Of a stretch of 64,000 nt of DNA, positions 17,210-25,915 are shown piece after piece. How positions within the stretch are numbered: the first letter of the stretch is position 1; the number at the start of each line of letters is the position of its first letter. A program made the translations under genes and the position numbers. Below the pieces are notes generated by a model. The model was not told where the DNA came from, did not search any database, and saw nothing but the letters and a program-made list of their open reading frames with translations. Source of the stretch: Duganella radicis (lineage in GTDB: Bacteria; Pseudomonadota; Gammaproteobacteria; Burkholderiales; Burkholderiaceae_D); the NCBI RefSeq assembly GCF_009720825.1, contig NZ_WNKY01000008.1, positions 124,001-188,000 on the forward strand. The letters are read 5' to 3'.

Positions 17210-19780
17210 ATGGAAGTCATACGCACCCGCGCCCTTCGCGGCCCGAACCTGTGGAGCCACCACACCGCGGTGGAAGTCATCGTCTCGTGCCCGCCGGAAG
17301 AACAAGACATCGCAACGCTGGCCGGCTTCGAACAGCGCCTGCGCTCGCGCTTCCCGACCATCGGCGCCCTGCAACCCAGCGGCACCTCGGACCCGGTATC
17401 GCTGGCACGCGTGCTGGAAGTGGCGGCACTGAGCCTGCAAGCGCAAGCCGGCTGCCCGGTCACCTTCAGCCGCACCACCGCCACGCTGGAAACCGGCATC
17501 TACCAGACCGTGGTGGAATACACCGAAGAGGCGGTCGGCCGCCGCGCGGTGGAACAGGCGGCAGCCCTGATCGGCGCCGCCCTGAGCGACAAGCCGTTCG
17601 ACCTCGCCGCCGCCCTGGCCGAGCTGAGCGAACTCGATGAGGACGTGCGCCTGGGCCCGTCCACCGGTGCCATCGTCAACGCCGCCGTGGCGCGCGACAT
17701 CCCGTTCCGCCGCCTGACCGAAGGCTCGATGGTGATGTTCGGCTGGGGGTCGAAACAGCGCCGCATCCAGGCCGCTGAAATGGACAGCACCGGCGCCATC
17801 GGCGAGACCATCGCACAAGACAAGGAACTGACCAAGAAGCTGCTGCACGCGGCCGGCGTGCCGGTGCCCATCGGCCGCTCGGTGGAAGACGAAGCCGACG
17901 CCTGGAAGGCCGCGCAGGAAATCGGCCTGCCGGTGGTGGTGAAGCCGAAGGACGGCAATCAGGGCAAGGGCGTCACGGTCAACATCATGACCCGGGAACA
18001 TCTGGAAGCCGCCTTCCGCACCGCCAAGGAATTCCGCGACGACGTGATGGTCGAGCGCTACCTGCCGGGCCACGACTACCGTCTGCTGGTCATCGGCAAC
18101 AAGCTGGTGGCCGCCGCGCGCCGCGATCCGCCGCATGTGGTGGGCGACGGCAAGCACACCGTGCGCCAGCTGGTGGACATCGTCAATGCCGATCCGCGCC
18201 GCGGCTCGGGTCATTCCACCTCGCTGACCAAGATCCGTTTCGACGACATCGCCATCGCGCGCCTGGCGCTGCAAGGCCTGGAGGCGGATTCCGTGCCGGC
18301 CCACGGCCAGCGCGTCATCCTGCGCAACAACGCCAACCTGTCGACCGGCGGCACCGCCACCGACGTCACCGACGACGTCCATCCGGAAGTGGCGGCGCGC
18401 GCGGTGGAGGCGGCGCAGATGATCGGCCTCGATCTGTGCGGCGTGGACGTGGTGTGCGACAACGTGCTGGAACCGATTGAAAACCAACGCGGCGGCGTGG
18501 TGGAAGTGAACGCCGCGCCCGGCCTGCGCATGCACATCGCGCCATCGTTCGGCAAAGGCCGCGCGGTGGGCGAGGCCATCGTCAACACCATGTTCCCGGC
18601 CGGCGAGAACGGCCGCATTCCGGTGGTGGCGGTGACCGGCACCAACGGCAAGACCACCACCGTGCGCCTGATCGCCCACCTGCTGACCGCCAGCGGCCTG
18701 CGCACCGGCATGACCAATACCGACGGCGTCTACATCGAAGGCCGCCAGACCGACAGCGGCGACTGCTCCGGCCCGCGCAGCGCGCGCAACGTGCTGCTGC
18801 ACCCGGACGTCGACGCGGCGGTGTTTGAAACCGCGCGCGGTGGCATCCTGCGCGAAGGCCTGGCCTTCGACCGCTGCCAGGTCGCGGTGGTGACCAACAT
18901 CGGCATGGGCGACCACCTGGGCCTGAACTACATCACCACCGTGGAAGACCTGGCGGTCCTCAAACGCGTGATCGTGCAGAACGTGTCGGAAAGCGGCTTC
19001 GCGGTGCTGAACGCGGTCGATCCTATCGTTGCCGGCATGGCGGCCAACTGCCGCGGCAAGGTGATCTTCTTCGGCGCCGACCGCACGCATCCCGTGATCG
19101 CCACCCATCTGGCGCAGGGCAGCCGCACCGTGTACGTGGAAAATGGCCAGATCGTGGCGGCGGCAGGCCGCGCGCAGCACACCATCCCGCTGTCGGCCGT
19201 GCCGATCACCCGCAACGGCGCCATCGGCTTCCAGGTGGAGAACGTGATGGCGGCGGTGGCGGCGGCCTGGGGCGTGGGCATCGGCTGGGACGCGATCCGT
19301 CTCGGCCTGAAAACCTTCGCCAACGACTCCGACAATGCGCCGGGCCGCTTCAACGTGTTCGACTACAAGGGCGCGACGCTGATCGCCGACTACGGCCACA
19401 ATCCGGACGCCATCCTGGCGCTGGTGAAGGCGGTCGAGACCATGCCGGCCAGGCGCCGGGTGGTGGTGATCTCGGGCGCCGGCGACCGCCGCGACCAGGA
19501 CATCACGCAGCAGACCGAAATCCTCGGCCGCGCGTTTGACGACGTGCTGCTGTACGAAGACGCCTGCCAGCGCGGCCGTGTGGACGGCGAGGTGGTGGCC
19601 TTGCTGCGTTCGGGCCTGAACGGCGCGCCGCGCACCTCGCACATCGAAGAGATCTACGGCGAGTTCAACGCCATCGACACGGCGCTGGCGCGCCTGCGGG
19701 AGGGCGACCTGTGCCTGATCCTGATCGACCAGGTGGAGGACGCGCTGGCCCACATCGCCAAGCGCATCAAGGAAGTTTAG
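17210..19780 (+). CDS. cphA: Cyanophycin synthetase CphA
   Basis: 856 aa, close to the ~870 usual for CphA1. It builds multi-L-arginyl-poly-L-aspartate, a nitrogen and carbon reserve, from Asp and Arg with ATP. The N-terminal domain (TRALRGPNLWSHHTAVEV), ATP-grasp domain (PVVVKPKDGNQGKGVTVN, GGVVEVNAAPGLRMH) and Mur-ligase-like domain (intact P-loop GTNGKTTT at about 477-484, VADYGHNPDA-type motif near the C-terminus) are all present. It is the second gene of the cphA'-cphA unit. No cyanophycinase gene lies in the window. Confidence 0.95.
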   Translation: MEVIRTRALRGPNLWSHHTAVEVIVSCPPEEQDIATLAGFEQRLRSRFPTIGALQPSGTSDPVSLARVLEVAALSLQAQAGCPVTFSRTTATLETGIYQTVVEYTEEAVGRRAVEQAAALIGAALSDKPFDLAAALAELSELDEDVRLGPSTGAIVNAAVARDIPFRRLTEGSMVMFGWGSKQRRIQAAEMDSTGAIGETIAQDKELTKKLLHAAGVPVPIGRSVEDEADAWKAAQEIGLPVVVKPKDGNQGKGVTVNIMTREHLEAAFRTAKEFRDDVMVERYLPGHDYRLLVIGNKLVAAARRDPPHVVGDGKHTVRQLVDIVNADPRRGSGHSTSLTKIRFDDIAIARLALQGLEADSVPAHGQRVILRNNANLSTGGTATDVTDDVHPEVAARAVEAAQMIGLDLCGVDVVCDNVLEPIENQRGGVVEVNAAPGLRMHIAPSFGKGRAVGEAIVNTMFPAGENGRIPVVAVTGTNGKTTTVRLIAHLLTASGLRTGMTNTDGVYIEGRQTDSGDCSGPRSARNVLLHPDVDAAVFETARGGILREGLAFDRCQVAVVTNIGMGDHLGLNYITTVEDLAVLKRVIVQNVSESGFAVLNAVDPIVAGMAANCRGKVIFFGADRTHPVIATHLAQGSRTVYVENGQIVAAAGRAQHTIPLSAVPITRNGAIGFQVENVMAAVAAAWGVGIGWDAIRLGLKTFANDSDNAPGRFNVFDYKGATLIADYGHNPDAILALVKAVETMPARRRVVVISGAGDRRDQDITQQTEILGRAFDDVLLYEDACQRGRVDGEVVALLRSGLNGAPRTSHIEEIYGEFNAIDTALARLREGDLCLILIDQVEDALAHIAKRIKEV

Positions 19781-19813
19781 TCTGTAACTATCAGGTTAAT
19801 AGATATTTATAGT
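19777..19813 (+). promoter_or_regulatory. OxyR-like site upstream of catalase
   Basis: The spacing ATAG-N7-CTAT-N7-ATAG-N7-CTAT of OxyR sites is partly met: TTAG 19777-19780 (one mismatch), CTAT 19788-19791 and ATAG 19799-19802 exact, and the fourth quarter (19810-19813) poor. It lies upstream of an AT-rich stretch with a TAAAAT -10-like hexamer (19837-19842) and the katA Shine-Dalgarno. OxyR control of catalase is common knowledge; this site is inference. Confidence 0.4.
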
Positions 19814-19877
19814 TTTTATTTATGACACTCGTTGTTTAAAATAGCTTCACGCTATCAAACAACGAGGAGTCATAGTC

Positions 19878-21332
19878 ATGAAAATCACCACCGCCTCCGG
19901 CATTCCCGTCGCCGACAACCAGAATTCCCTGACCGCCGGCCCGCGCGGCCCCGTGCTGCTGCAAGACTTCCATCTGATCGAGAAACTCCAGCACTTCAAC
20001 CGCGAGCGCATCCCCGAGCGCGTGGTGCACGCCAAGGGTTCGGGCGCTTACGGCACCTTCACCGTCACCCACGACATCACCCAATACTCCAAGGCCAGGC
20101 TGTTCGCCGAAGTGGGCAAGCAGACCGAGACCTTCCTGCGCTTCTCCACCGTGGGCGGCGAAAAGGGCAGCGCCGACACCGAGCGCGATCCACGCGGTTT
20201 CGCGGTGCGCTTCTACACCGAGGAAGGCAACTGGGATCTGGTCGGGAACAACACGCCGGTGTTCTTCCTCAAGGACGGCATCAAGTTCCCGGACTTCATC
20301 CACACCCAAAAGCGCGATCCGCAAACCAACCTGAAATCGCCGACCGCGATGTTCGATTTCTGGAGCCGCACGCCGGAAAGCCTGCACCAGTTGACCACGC
20401 TGTTCTCCAGCCGCGGCACGCCGGACGGCTACCGCCACATGCACGGTTTCGGCAGCCACACCTACAGCCTGATTAACGCCGCCGGTGAGCGCGTCTACGT
20501 CAAGTGGCACTTCCTGACCCGGCAAGGCATCAAGAACCTGAGCGCCGACGAGGCCACGCGCATCGCCGGCACCGATCCTGACTACGCCCAGCGCGACCTG
20601 TTCAACGCCATCGCCAACGGCGACTTCCCGCGCTGGGACGTCAAGATCCAAGTGGCCACCGAGGCCGAACTGGCCGCATGGGAAGCGCGCACCGGCTGGA
20701 ATCCGTTCGACCTGACCAAGGTGTGGCCGCACGCGGACTTCCCGCTGCTGCCGGTCGGCGTGCTGGAACTGAACCGCAATCCGGTCAACTACCACGCGGA
20801 AGTGGAGCAGGCCGCGCTGTCGCCATCGAACGTGGTGCCTGGCATGGGCTACTCGCCGGACAAGATGCTGCAAGCGCGCCTGTTCGCCTATCACGATGCG
20901 CAGCTGTACCGCGTCGGCACCAACCACCAGCACCTGCCGGTGAACGCGCCACGCTGCCCGTTCCACAACCAGCAGCGCGACGGCGCCATGGCCGGCGCCA
21001 ACGGCGGCGCGGCGGTCAACTACGACCCGGTGCAGGCACAAGGCAGCAACCCGCACGGCATGGGCCACGGCGAACCGCCGCTGGCGCTGGACGGCGCGGC
21101 CGGCCGCTACGACGGCCGCGGCAAGGAGGACGATTACACGCAAGCCGGCGATCTGTTCCGCCTGATGCCGGCCGACGAGCGGCATAACCTGTGCAACAAC
21201 ATCGCCGGTCCCCTGAGCCAGGTCAGCGCCGAGATCATCGCCCGCCAGCTGGCCCACTTCGACCAGGCCGATGCCGCCTACGGCGCCGGCGTGCGCCAGG
21301 CACTGAAAGCGCGCGGCGTCAACCTCGCCTGA
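19878..21332 (+). CDS. katA: Catalase, small-subunit haem type (KatA)
   Basis: 484 aa, the length of clade-3 monofunctional catalases that dismute hydrogen peroxide. The distal His is His51 in RVVHAKGSGAYG, the distal Asn is in NNTPVFFLKDG, and the proximal haem ligand Tyr is in RLFAYHDAQLYRVG. NADPH-binding region residues (YRVGTNHQHLPVN) are present. The ATG has GAGGAG 8 nt upstream. It is probably induced by peroxide through the OxyR-like site upstream. It follows cphA by 97 nt but appears to have its own promoter. Confidence 0.96.
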   Translation: MKITTASGIPVADNQNSLTAGPRGPVLLQDFHLIEKLQHFNRERIPERVVHAKGSGAYGTFTVTHDITQYSKARLFAEVGKQTETFLRFSTVGGEKGSADTERDPRGFAVRFYTEEGNWDLVGNNTPVFFLKDGIKFPDFIHTQKRDPQTNLKSPTAMFDFWSRTPESLHQLTTLFSSRGTPDGYRHMHGFGSHTYSLINAAGERVYVKWHFLTRQGIKNLSADEATRIAGTDPDYAQRDLFNAIANGDFPRWDVKIQVATEAELAAWEARTGWNPFDLTKVWPHADFPLLPVGVLELNRNPVNYHAEVEQAALSPSNVVPGMGYSPDKMLQARLFAYHDAQLYRVGTNHQHLPVNAPRCPFHNQQRDGAMAGANGGAAVNYDPVQAQGSNPHGMGHGEPPLALDGAAGRYDGRGKEDDYTQAGDLFRLMPADERHNLCNNIAGPLSQVSAEIIARQLAHFDQADAAYGAGVRQALKARGVNLA

Positions 21333-21399
21333 AGACGACGGCGGACCACCACGAAGTGCACTACAATCGTGACGTTGCAGTGCACCGTGGAGGTCCGAC

Positions 21400-22506
21400 T
21401 TGAAGTCTCATCCCGCTTGTCCGCCGTCGTCATCCCTGCCGGGCCAGATCGTCCTGGTCTTGCAGGGCGGCGGCGCCTTGGGCGCCTACCAGCTGGGCGT
21501 GTATCAGGCCATGCACGAAGCGGGCATCGAGCCCGATTGGGTGATCGGCACCTCCATCGGCGCGATCAACGGCGCCATCATCGCCGGCAATCCGCCGGAG
21601 CGCCGGCTGGACCAGCTGCGCGAATTCTGGCACCGCATGGAACGCAATTCCTTCGGCTTCTCCACCATGCCGCGCGCGGTCGCCAACGCGATCACGGTGG
21701 GGCAGGGCATACCTGCCTTCTTCGAACCCAACCTGCCATCGTGGTGGAATCCCGAGGCGCGCGTCGGCGTCGAGCATGCATCCTTCTACCTGACCACACC
21801 CTTGCGCAGCACACTGGAAGACCTGGTCGATTTCAACTACCTCAATGACAAGCACATGCGCATGACGGTGGGCGCGGTCAACGCCCGCAACGGCGCCATG
21901 CGCTACTTCGACACCCGCAAGGAGCCGCTGTGCGTGGAGCATGTGATGGCGTCCGGCGCGCTACCGCCGGCCTTCCCGGCGGTGCGCATCGACGGCGAGC
22001 CGTATTGGGACGGCGGCATCTACTCCAACACGCCGATCGAGGCGGTGCTGGACGATGAGCCGCGCCGCAGTTCGGTGATCTTCTCGGTGCAGGTGTGGAA
22101 CCCGGACGGCAGCGAGCCGCAAAGCGTGCTCGATGTGCTGGACAAGCACAAGGAGATCCAGTACGCCAGCCGCGCCAGCAATATCGAACAGCAGCGGCGC
22201 TTGCATCGCCTGCGCCATGTGATCCGCGAACTGACGAAACACCTGCCGGACGAAGAACTGGCGTCGCCGGAGGTGCGCGAGCTGGCCTCCTGGGGCTGCG
22301 GCACCGACATGCACGTGGTGCTGCTGCGCGCCCCGCGCATCGGCCGCGAGGACCACACCAAGGACATCGACTTCAGCGCCTCCGGCATCCGCGCCCGCTG
22401 GCAGGCCGGCTATGACGACACCAGGCGCTTCATCAGGCTAAAGCCATGGGAGCAGCCCATCGATCCGATCGAAGGCATCGCGCTCCACGAACTGCCGGAG
22501 CGCTGA
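21400..22506 (+). CDS. Patatin-like phospholipase (DUF3734-type C-terminus)
   Basis: 368 aa with a TTG start, chosen because GGAGG stands about 7 nt upstream and no ATG fits before the catalytic core. It has the oxyanion-hole GGGALGAYQ, the nucleophile elbow GTSIG (Ser52) and the catalytic DGG (Asp204) in YWDGGIYSNTP. Ser/Asp dyad lipid acyl hydrolases of this family act on phospholipids. The C-terminal third (KDIDFSASGIRARWQAG) matches the domain that accompanies bacterial members. No signal peptide is seen, so it is cytosolic or exported by an unknown route. Confidence 0.88.
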   Translation: MKSHPACPPSSSLPGQIVLVLQGGGALGAYQLGVYQAMHEAGIEPDWVIGTSIGAINGAIIAGNPPERRLDQLREFWHRMERNSFGFSTMPRAVANAITVGQGIPAFFEPNLPSWWNPEARVGVEHASFYLTTPLRSTLEDLVDFNYLNDKHMRMTVGAVNARNGAMRYFDTRKEPLCVEHVMASGALPPAFPAVRIDGEPYWDGGIYSNTPIEAVLDDEPRRSSVIFSVQVWNPDGSEPQSVLDVLDKHKEIQYASRASNIEQQRRLHRLRHVIRELTKHLPDEELASPEVRELASWGCGTDMHVVLLRAPRIGREDHTKDIDFSASGIRARWQAGYDDTRRFIRLKPWEQPIDPIEGIALHELPER

Positions 22507-22585
22507 CCCATCTTGCGCAAAATTGTTGGAACTTTTCGGCCGCCTGGCCGGAATAAGAGTAAGACCCGACGACGATGCCCAGACG

Positions 22586-22999
22586 ATGACCATCCCGACT
22601 CCTGCCACCGATATCGAATTGCTGCGCCAGATGCGCAGCGGTTCCGCCGACACCGCCGCCGACATCGTGCAGGAAGTGTTCATGGGACTGCTGACGGACA
22701 GCCTCCGCTTCGATGCGCTGCGCGGCGAACTGCGTCCCTTCCTGTTTGGCGTCGCCCGCAATCTGCTGCTCAAGCATGAAGCGCCGCGCCTGCGCCACCC
22801 AAGCCTGCCCGAGCCGGACGAGGAGGGCGAGCGGGAATTCGACGCCGCCAGCGATGCCGCCGAACCGCTGGCGCGCATGCTGGACAACGAACTGGCCGAG
22901 GAGGTACGGCGCGCGCTGGCCCTGCTGCCGCCGCCTTTGACGCCCTGCGCGGCGCGCTGGCGGACAGCCACGCGCCCTGCGGCGTGGAACACGCACTGA
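22586..22999 (+). pseudogene. ECF sigma-factor gene remnant with two internal deletions
   Basis: The frame opens like an ECF sigma factor (MTIPTPATDIELLRQMRSGS) but jumps straight to ADTAADIVQEVFMGLL, skipping about 25 residues of region 2.1. It then continues through FDALRGELRPFLFGVARNLLLKHEAPR and stops matching at LALLPPP. The whole region-4 helix-turn-helix is missing and the last ~20 residues are out of frame. A GGAAC-TTTT element at 22528-22536 looks like the autoregulated ECF -35. The gene cannot encode a working sigma factor. The deletions are inferred from the family pattern. Confidence 0.65.
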
Positions 23000-23361
23000 T
23001 GGCGGCCTTCACCCAACAACACCGCCAGCGCCGCTGGTACCAACGACTGCCCCTCGCCCGGTGGGGCATGGCCGGCGGCCTGGCCAGCGCGGCGCTGGTG
23101 GCGATGGTGTTCATGCTGTCGCTGCGGCCACCGCCGCCAGCAGTGGCCGCAACCAGCGGGAATGCCTTCATCGCGCTTGAACCACTGGAACGCATCCGGC
23201 GCGAAAGCCATCCGCGCATCGTCGAGACGCAAATCGCGCGTACCGCGCTGGCCGGGATGGGCGTGCCGATCACCCCCGAAAACGCCGGCGACCAGGTGCG
23301 CGCCGAAATGCTGATCGGCGCCGATGGCCGGCCGCTCGCGCTCCGTCTTTCCAGTCTGTGA
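22936..23361 (+). pseudogene. Remnant of the cognate anti-sigma/transmembrane protein, N-terminus lost
   Basis: In the frame of the GTG at 22984 the reading begins inside the sigma remnant (AAFDALRGALADSHAPCGVE) and runs through a Gln/Arg-rich stretch into one transmembrane helix (MAGGLASAALVAMVFMLSL) and a periplasmic tail. This is the layout of an anti-sigma factor behind its ECF sigma gene, without the N-terminal cytoplasmic zinc-binding part. One deletion probably removed sigma region 4 and the start of this gene together. A shortened product from GTG 22984 (125 aa) could still be made. Confidence 0.55.
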
Positions 23362-23381
23362 ACCACCAACCAGAGGATGAT

Positions 23382-24218
23382 ATGAACACCCAAAACACTC
23401 TACTTTCAGCCTTGCTTTGCTGCCTGTGTGTGCCGGCCCTGGCCGCCGGCGTCGATCCGGCGCCCGGCAAGGTGGTGAAAAACGCGCCATACAGCGCCGT
23501 GGGCGATCAGGAAACCCGGCGCGACCTGGCGGACGGCAACCAGATCACCAGCAAGACCAGCACGCTGTACTACCGTGACAGCAACGGCAACACGCGTCAG
23601 GAAACGCGCGGTCCGAATGGCGACGTACAGAGCGTCATGATTCAAACCGCCACCGACAACGCCATGTACACGCTGGTGCCGGCGGCCAAGCTCGCCATCA
23701 GGATTTCGCTGGAAAGGATTAATGCCAGGGCCGCCGCCGCCGGTGCGGCCGCGGGCGCCGCGATCAAGGCGGAGCGCAAGCAAGGAGAGGATATCGTCAT
23801 CAAGCGCGCGGCGCCGGACAGCGGCTATGCCAATATCGTCCCGCTGGTCGCGGGGGCTTACGGCGACATGAAATGGGCCGGCAAGACCGTCACCCAGGAC
23901 CTGGGCGCCCGCAACATCGATGGCGTCAAGGCCGAAGGCAAATTGCGCAGCTACGAAATCCCGGCCGGGGAGGCCGGCAACCGCAAGCCTATCGTGGTGG
24001 CCGATGAAAGCTGGTACTCGCCCGAACTGCAAATGACGCTGTACTCGCAGCATAGCGATCCGCGCACCGGCGTGGCGATTTTCCGCCTGACCAACCTGAA
24101 GCGCGGAGAGCCGGCGGCCGCGCTGTTTTCCGTGCCGTCCGATTACACCATCAACGATGTGACGGACGGGCCGGAGAAGGCGCTGGGCGAGCTGGAGGCG
24201 CAATGGAAGAAGAAGTGA
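23382..24218 (+). CDS. Exported protein of unknown function, downstream of the sigma/anti-sigma remnant
   Basis: 278 aa. The ATG at 23382 is chosen over an upstream in-frame GTG because GAGG lies about 6 nt before it and it opens a signal peptide (NTLLSALLCCLCVPALAAG). The mature part is rich in beta-structure (YYRDSNGNTRQETRGPNGD, AMYTLVPAAKLAI) with an Ala-rich insert. The pattern resembles periplasmic proteins encoded with ECF sigma systems. If the sigma factor was its activator, loss of that factor may leave it without normal regulation. Confidence 0.7.
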   Translation: MNTQNTLLSALLCCLCVPALAAGVDPAPGKVVKNAPYSAVGDQETRRDLADGNQITSKTSTLYYRDSNGNTRQETRGPNGDVQSVMIQTATDNAMYTLVPAAKLAIRISLERINARAAAAGAAAGAAIKAERKQGEDIVIKRAAPDSGYANIVPLVAGAYGDMKWAGKTVTQDLGARNIDGVKAEGKLRSYEIPAGEAGNRKPIVVADESWYSPELQMTLYSQHSDPRTGVAIFRLTNLKRGEPAAALFSVPSDYTINDVTDGPEKALGELEAQWKKK

Positions 24219-24285
24219 GCCGGGGCTGGGAAGGGGCATGCTGGTAAAATAAGGGGCATAGCAATTCACTTAGCATTGGATCAAT

Positions 24286-25413
24286 ATGACCATCAAAATC
24301 AGCCAGAACTTCGACTCGGGCGCCATCGAGGTGCTGCGCGCCGACAGCGCGGCCACCATTGAACTGAACCTGCGCAAGGACTCGCACGCGGACATTCACC
24401 AGTGGTTCCACTTCCGGGTCCAGGGCGCGGGCGGCCAAAAGCTGAACATGCGCTTCCTGAACGCCGGCTCGGCAACCTACGCCAAGGGCTACGAGGATTA
24501 CAAGGCCGTGGCCAGCTACGACACCGAGAACTGGTTCCGCGTGCCGACCACCTTCGATGGCGAGGTCATGACGATCAAGCACACGCCGGACACCGACAGC
24601 ATCTACTACGCTTACTTCGAGCCGTATTCGTTCGAGCGCCATTTGCGCCTGCTGGGCGAAGTGGGTGAGCATCCGCTGGCCCGCGTGCACGATCTGGGCA
24701 GCACCATCGACGGCCGCGACATGAACCTGGTCGTCATCGGCAAGCCGGAAGCGGAAAAGAAAATCTGGTTCATCGCGCGCCAGCACCCGGGCGAGTCGAT
24801 GGCCGAGTGGTTCATCGAAGGCCTGATCGATTCGCTGCTGGACGATGCCAACCCGATCGCGCGCAAGCTGCTGCAACGCTGCGTGTTCTACGTCGTGCCG
24901 AACATGAATCCGGACGGCTCGGTGCGCGGCAACCTGCGCACCAACGCGGCCGGCGCCAACCTGAATCGCGAGTGGATGACGCCATCGGTCGAGCGCAGCC
25001 CGGAAGTGCTGTATGTGAAGCAGAAGATGCACGAAACCGGCATCGACATGTTCTTCGACATTCATGGCGATGAAGCGCTGCCGTACAACTTCGTGGCCGG
25101 CAATGAGATGCTGGAGAACTTCAGCGAGGAACGCCGCCTCAAGCAGCAGGCCTTCATCGACCGCTACAAGAACGCCTCGCCGGACTTCCAGGACAAGGTG
25201 GGCTACGCCGCCAGCAAGTACAAGGAAGACATGCTGACGCTGGCCTCCAAGTACGTCGGCCACCACTTCGGCTGCCTGGCCCTGACTTTGGAGATGCCGT
25301 TCAAGGACAATGCCGATCTGCCCGATCCCAACGTCGGCTGGAACGGCGCGCGCAGCGCGGCGCTGGGCGCGGCGATTTTGCAGCCCATCCTGTTGTCGCT
25401 GGACGATTACTGA
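24286..25413 (+). CDS. M14-family zinc carboxypeptidase (cytosolic carboxypeptidase-like)
   Basis: 375 aa, no signal peptide. An N-terminal beta-sandwich domain (about 1-125, QWFHFRVQG) precedes the peptidase, as in the cytosolic carboxypeptidase (AGBL/Nna1-like) branch. Zinc ligands are His167 and Glu170 in RQHPGES and His260 in DIHGD; the catalytic Glu336 lies in LTLEMPFKD. NMNPDGSVRGN and NLNREW are the substrate-binding segments of the family. A TGGTAAAAT extended -10 (24242-24250) may drive it. The CYTH gene begins 2 nt after its stop. Confidence 0.9.
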   Translation: MTIKISQNFDSGAIEVLRADSAATIELNLRKDSHADIHQWFHFRVQGAGGQKLNMRFLNAGSATYAKGYEDYKAVASYDTENWFRVPTTFDGEVMTIKHTPDTDSIYYAYFEPYSFERHLRLLGEVGEHPLARVHDLGSTIDGRDMNLVVIGKPEAEKKIWFIARQHPGESMAEWFIEGLIDSLLDDANPIARKLLQRCVFYVVPNMNPDGSVRGNLRTNAAGANLNREWMTPSVERSPEVLYVKQKMHETGIDMFFDIHGDEALPYNFVAGNEMLENFSEERRLKQQAFIDRYKNASPDFQDKVGYAASKYKEDMLTLASKYVGHHFGCLALTLEMPFKDNADLPDPNVGWNGARSAALGAAILQPILLSLDDY

Positions 25414-25415
25414 TC

Positions 25416-25889
25416 ATGGGCGTCGAGATCGAGCGCAAGTTCCTGTTGTGCGGCGATGGCTGGATGGCGCTTGGAGAGCCGGTGTTCTTCAAACAGGGCT
25501 ACCTGTCGTCGCACAAGGAGCGCGTGGTGCGCGTGCGCATCGAGGGCGCGCGCGCGGTGTTGACCATCAAGGGCGCCAACCGGGGCGCCACGCGTGGCGA
25601 ATGGGAATATGAGATTCCCGTCACCGAGGCGGCCGAGTTGCTCGACGGTTTGTGCGAGCAGCCCTTGATCGAGAAGTACCGCCGCCGCATCAGCTACGCC
25701 GGCAATGTGTGGGAAGTGGACGAGTTCCTCGGCGTGAACGCCGGGCTGGTGGTGGCGGAGATTGAATTGCAGTCGGAAGACCAGCGGTTCGACAAGCCGG
25801 ACTGGATCGGCGAGGAAGTCACCGGCGATGCGCGCTACCTCAATTCCAACCTGATCAAGCGCCCGTACTCCACTTGGTCGGCAGCATGA
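25416..25889 (+). CDS. CYTH-domain protein (triphosphate tunnel metalloenzyme)
   Basis: 157 aa. The signature EIERKFL at the N-terminus, alternating charged residues on the tunnel strands (RVRIEGARAVLTIKG, EWEYEIP, YRRRISYAGNVWEVDEFLG) and the C-terminal LIKRPY identify a short bacterial CYTH protein. Related enzymes hydrolyse inorganic triphosphate; the activity of this one is not established. It is co-transcribed with the M14 peptidase (TGATCATG junction). Confidence 0.88.
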   Translation: MGVEIERKFLLCGDGWMALGEPVFFKQGYLSSHKERVVRVRIEGARAVLTIKGANRGATRGEWEYEIPVTEAAELLDGLCEQPLIEKYRRRISYAGNVWEVDEFLGVNAGLVVAEIELQSEDQRFDKPDWIGEEVTGDARYLNSNLIKRPYSTWSAA

Positions 25890-25914
25890 ATAAAGCCCCG
25901 TAAGGGGCTTTATT
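25889..25914. terminator. Bidirectional terminator between CYTH and DUF2863 genes
   Basis: AATAAAGCCCC (25889-25899) pairs perfectly with GGGGCTTTATT (25904-25914) around GTAA, giving U-rich 3' ends on both strands for the two convergent genes. Confidence 0.85.
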
Positions 25915-25915
25915 G

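Noticed and set aside
22523..22585. Extended N-terminus of the sigma remnant from 22523
   Set aside because: The stretch overlaps the ECF-like promoter element and shows no family similarity; the family-like sequence begins at 22586.
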